Shown: positions 62,227-64,000 of the stretch, piece after piece
Layout of the letters: the number at the start of each line of letters is the position of its first letter
Position numbering within the stretch: the first letter of the stretch is position 1
NCBI RefSeq assembly: GCF_011761185.1
Contig: NZ_JAAOYM010000002.1
Span: 310,001-374,000 of the forward strand
DNA: 64,000 nt
Direction: 5' to 3'
Source of the DNA: Saccharomonospora amisosensis
GTDB taxonomy: Bacteria > Actinomycetota > Actinomycetes > Mycobacteriales > Pseudonocardiaceae
The notes under the pieces: model-generated
Seen by the model: only the letters and a program-made list of their open reading frames with translations
Databases searched by the model: none
Told to the model about the DNA's origin: nothing
Program-made: the position numbers and the translations under genes

Positions 62227-63465
62227 ATGGCCGAGGGCACCGTCGCCGCGGGCGAGGCTCCGCTGTTCGATCCGTTCGCCGAGGGGTTCACCGCCGACCC
62301 CTACCCGCAGTACGCCCGGCTGCGCGAGAGCGCGCCGGTGTACGAGCACCCGCTGGGGTTCTGGGTGCTCACCCGCTACGCCGACGTCTCGGCCCTGCTT
62401 CGTTCGAACTCCTCGGTGGAGGAGCGCCACGTCAACCCGGGCCCGCTGAGCCAACTCCGTGAAGAGGTCTACGGCGACCGCTTGCCCCGCGCCGACGGGC
62501 TGTCCATGTTGGACCGTGACCCGCCCGATCACACCAGGCTGCGCAGGTTGGTGGCCAAGGCGTTCACCCCGAAGGCCGTGCGGGCGCTGCGGCCACGGAT
62601 CACCGAACTCGTCGACGGCATGCTGGACGAGATGGTCGCCGCGCGCCGGGTGGACCTGGTGCCCGCTTTGGCCTTCCCGCTGCCGTTCGCGGTGATCGCG
62701 GAAATGCTCGGCACGCCACCCACCGACCACGAGCGCGTACGCGACCTCAGCGGCATGGTCGTGCGCTCGCTGGAACCGGTGCTCGATCCCGACGTGCTGC
62801 GTGCCATTGACTCCGCGTACCAGGAACTCAGCGGCATCGCCGCCGACATGATCGCCTGGAAACGCCACAACCCCGCCGACGACCTGCTCACCGCCCTCAT
62901 CAACGCCGAGGAGGACGGCGACGTCCTCAGCGACGAGGAACTGATCGCCCAGGTCCTACTGCTCTACATCGCCGGGCACGAGACCACGGTGAACCTCATC
63001 TCCGGCGGCACGCTGGCGCTGCTGCGTCACCCGGACCAGTTCGCCGCGCTGCGGGCCGACCCCGGCCTTGTCCCCAACGCGGTGGAGGAGATGCTGCGCT
63101 ACGACAGCCCGGTGCAGGAGAGCAGGCGGATCACGCTGGAGCCCACCACCATCGGCGGCGTCGAGATCCCCAAGGGCACCTTCGTGCTCGCGATCCTCGC
63201 CTCCGCCAACCGCGACGAGCGCCAATGGGGCGAGGACGCCGACTCACTGCGGCTGGACCGCGAGGGCGCGCGCAACCACCTCTCGTTCGGCTCCGGCGTG
63301 CACCACTGCCTCGGCGCGTCGCTGGCGAGGCTGGAGGCGAGCGTGGTGTTCGAGCGCATGGTGAGCAGGTTCGGCGATCTCGCCCTGGACGGCGACGTGA
63401 CCTGGAACGGTCGCATCAACCTGCGCGGACCCGCCGCCCTGCCGGTGGTGACCCGGCCCGCCTAG
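62227..63465 (+). CDS. Cytochrome P450 monooxygenase
   Basis: This 412-aa bacterial P450 has the I-helix AGHETTVN, K-helix EEMLRYDSPVQESRR (ExxR), and the heme loop FGSGVHHCLGASLAR with the proximal Cys (about residue 361). The closest general type is the CYP107-like soluble class, needing ferredoxin and reductase partners that are not encoded here. GGAGGG lies 6 nt before ATG 62227. It is probably induced when the TetR protein binds a ligand. Confidence 0.93.
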   Translation: MAEGTVAAGEAPLFDPFAEGFTADPYPQYARLRESAPVYEHPLGFWVLTRYADVSALLRSNSSVEERHVNPGPLSQLREEVYGDRLPRADGLSMLDRDPPDHTRLRRLVAKAFTPKAVRALRPRITELVDGMLDEMVAARRVDLVPALAFPLPFAVIAEMLGTPPTDHERVRDLSGMVVRSLEPVLDPDVLRAIDSAYQELSGIAADMIAWKRHNPADDLLTALINAEEDGDVLSDEELIAQVLLLYIAGHETTVNLISGGTLALLRHPDQFAALRADPGLVPNAVEEMLRYDSPVQESRRITLEPTTIGGVEIPKGTFVLAILASANRDERQWGEDADSLRLDREGARNHLSFGSGVHHCLGASLARLEASVVFERMVSRFGDLALDGDVTWNGRINLRGPAALPVVTRPA

Positions 63466-63821
63466 GTGCCGAGGTCGGACAGTGCGGCGCGGACCTCGGA
63501 AAGCCGGGTCGGCCAGTGCCGCTTGACGGCCTCCCATGCCGCGCGCAGTGACACCGCCTCGGCGAGCACGAGCACCGGCCCCTCGCCCCAGCGGGTCGCG
63601 ACCACGGTGCCGATCCGGTCCGGCCCTTCGGGAGACGGCGCACCGCCAGGAAGGAACTCCACGGTCAGCGACGCGCCGGTATCGGCGACATCATCGGTGA
63701 CACCTCGCATCGCGGCGTGATAACCCCGCAACCCGTTCCGCCCTGGCGCCTCAGTGGGCAGCGGCGAGTCCGGGTGTGCGGCGTTGTATGCCTCCACGGT
63801 GGCGAAGTGCGCTGTACTCAC
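63462..63821 (-). CDS. Small conserved hypothetical protein
   Basis: This protein of about 119 aa has HFATVEAYNAAHPDSPLPTEAPGRNG, a central beta region (SLTVEFLPGG, RIGTVVATRWGEGPVLVLAEAV) and a C-terminal helix. GTG 63821 is chosen because the homology-like region starts there; no strong ribosome site is visible. It overlaps the P450 stop by 4 nt (convergent) and is divergent from the MerR gene. I do not recognise the family. Confidence 0.6.
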   Translation of the reverse strand: MSTAHFATVEAYNAAHPDSPLPTEAPGRNGLRGYHAAMRGVTDDVADTGASLTVEFLPGGAPSPEGPDRIGTVVATRWGEGPVLVLAEAVSLRAAWEAVKRHWPTRLSEVRAALSDLGT

Positions 63822-63920
63822 GACGGGCAAGCCTACCGTGACGTTAGGGAAGGTTTTCCGCTGGTCGGTCGCGTGTGGACACCCTGCACGCAGTGTCACC
63901 GAGCCGGTACCGTGACGATC

Positions 63921-64000
63921 GTGAGCGAGCACATGCGGATCGGCGAGGTGGCCGCTCGCACGGGACTGTCCCTGCGCACCATCCGCTACTACGAGGAAGT
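63921..64000 (+). CDS. MerR-family regulator, N-terminus (partial)
   Basis: The first 26 residues are visible before the right edge: RIGEVAARTGLSLRTIRYYEE is the MerR winged-helix start. GTG 63921 is the likely start; GTG 63912 and ATG 63933 are alternatives. The effector domain lies outside the window. Confidence 0.85.
   Translation, partial: MSEHMRIGEVAARTGLSLRTIRYYEE

Noticed and set aside
1-64000. CRISPR array
   Set aside because: No regularly spaced short repeats with unique spacers were found; the only short tandem repeats are inside brxHI and the IS5 remnant.

Overview
The window is GC-rich actinobacterial chromosome. An SsgA-like protein, DUF397/WhiJ-type regulator pairs, a class F sortase with an Excalibur protein, a mycobacterial-type membrane adenylate cyclase and a SigF/anti-SigF pair together suggest Pseudonocardiaceae (Amycolatopsis, Saccharomonospora or Prauserella type). 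This is inferred from gene content, not from a database match.

Layout. 1-21.8 kb is mostly core chromosome: tRNA-Ser(UGA), an XRE/ImmA pair, two family 3 glycoside hydrolases, FabH, a class III cyclase, Ku plus a stand-alone LigD-type phosphoesterase (NHEJ), an anti-sigma/SigF pair beside an Rv2629/Balon-like ribosome factor, a TSUP transporter, glmS, an aromatic aminotransferase, acetoacetyl-CoA synthetase, then tRNA-Ser(GCU) and tRNA-Arg(ACG). 21.8-24.3 kb is a 2.5 kb integrated element in tRNA-Arg. It is bounded by perfect 40-bp repeats and holds a decayed tyrosine integrase, two long inverted-repeat structures and an AT-richer Fic-HTH gene with apparent operators. 24.4-27 kb is a decay zone with a frameshifted 5-formyl-THF cyclo-ligase-like gene and a broken IS5-family transposase. 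27-34.4 kb holds metabolic, envelope and regulatory genes, including an ArsR-SRPBCC fusion whose promoter and two operators can be read directly.

34.5-61.6 kb is the main feature: a complete-looking type 2 BREX (Pgl) phage-defence locus, pglW - pglX - pglY - pglZ - brxD - brxHI, the last four joined by 4-nt overlaps. It is interrupted twice. Between pglW and pglX lies a 7 kb accessory island with an Imm1-like gene translationally coupled to pglW, a GNAT acetyltransferase, an SRA-HNH (modified-DNA-dependent) endonuclease, a WhiJ/Scr1-type regulator with two near-identical DUF397 genes, and a candidate polymorphic toxin overlapping two tandem immunity-like paralogues (a third copy lies 1.8 kb away). 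Between pglX and pglY an IS110-family element is inserted in the opposite orientation. The middle of pglX is AT-richer than its flanks, suggesting exchange of its target-recognition region.

61.6-64 kb has a TetR/cytochrome P450 pair sharing a perfect 23-bp palindrome, a small hypothetical gene and the start of a MerR gene. The strongest leads are the nested modification-dependent nuclease and toxin/immunity island inside BREX-2, the mosaic pglX, and the Balon-like gene next to SigF.
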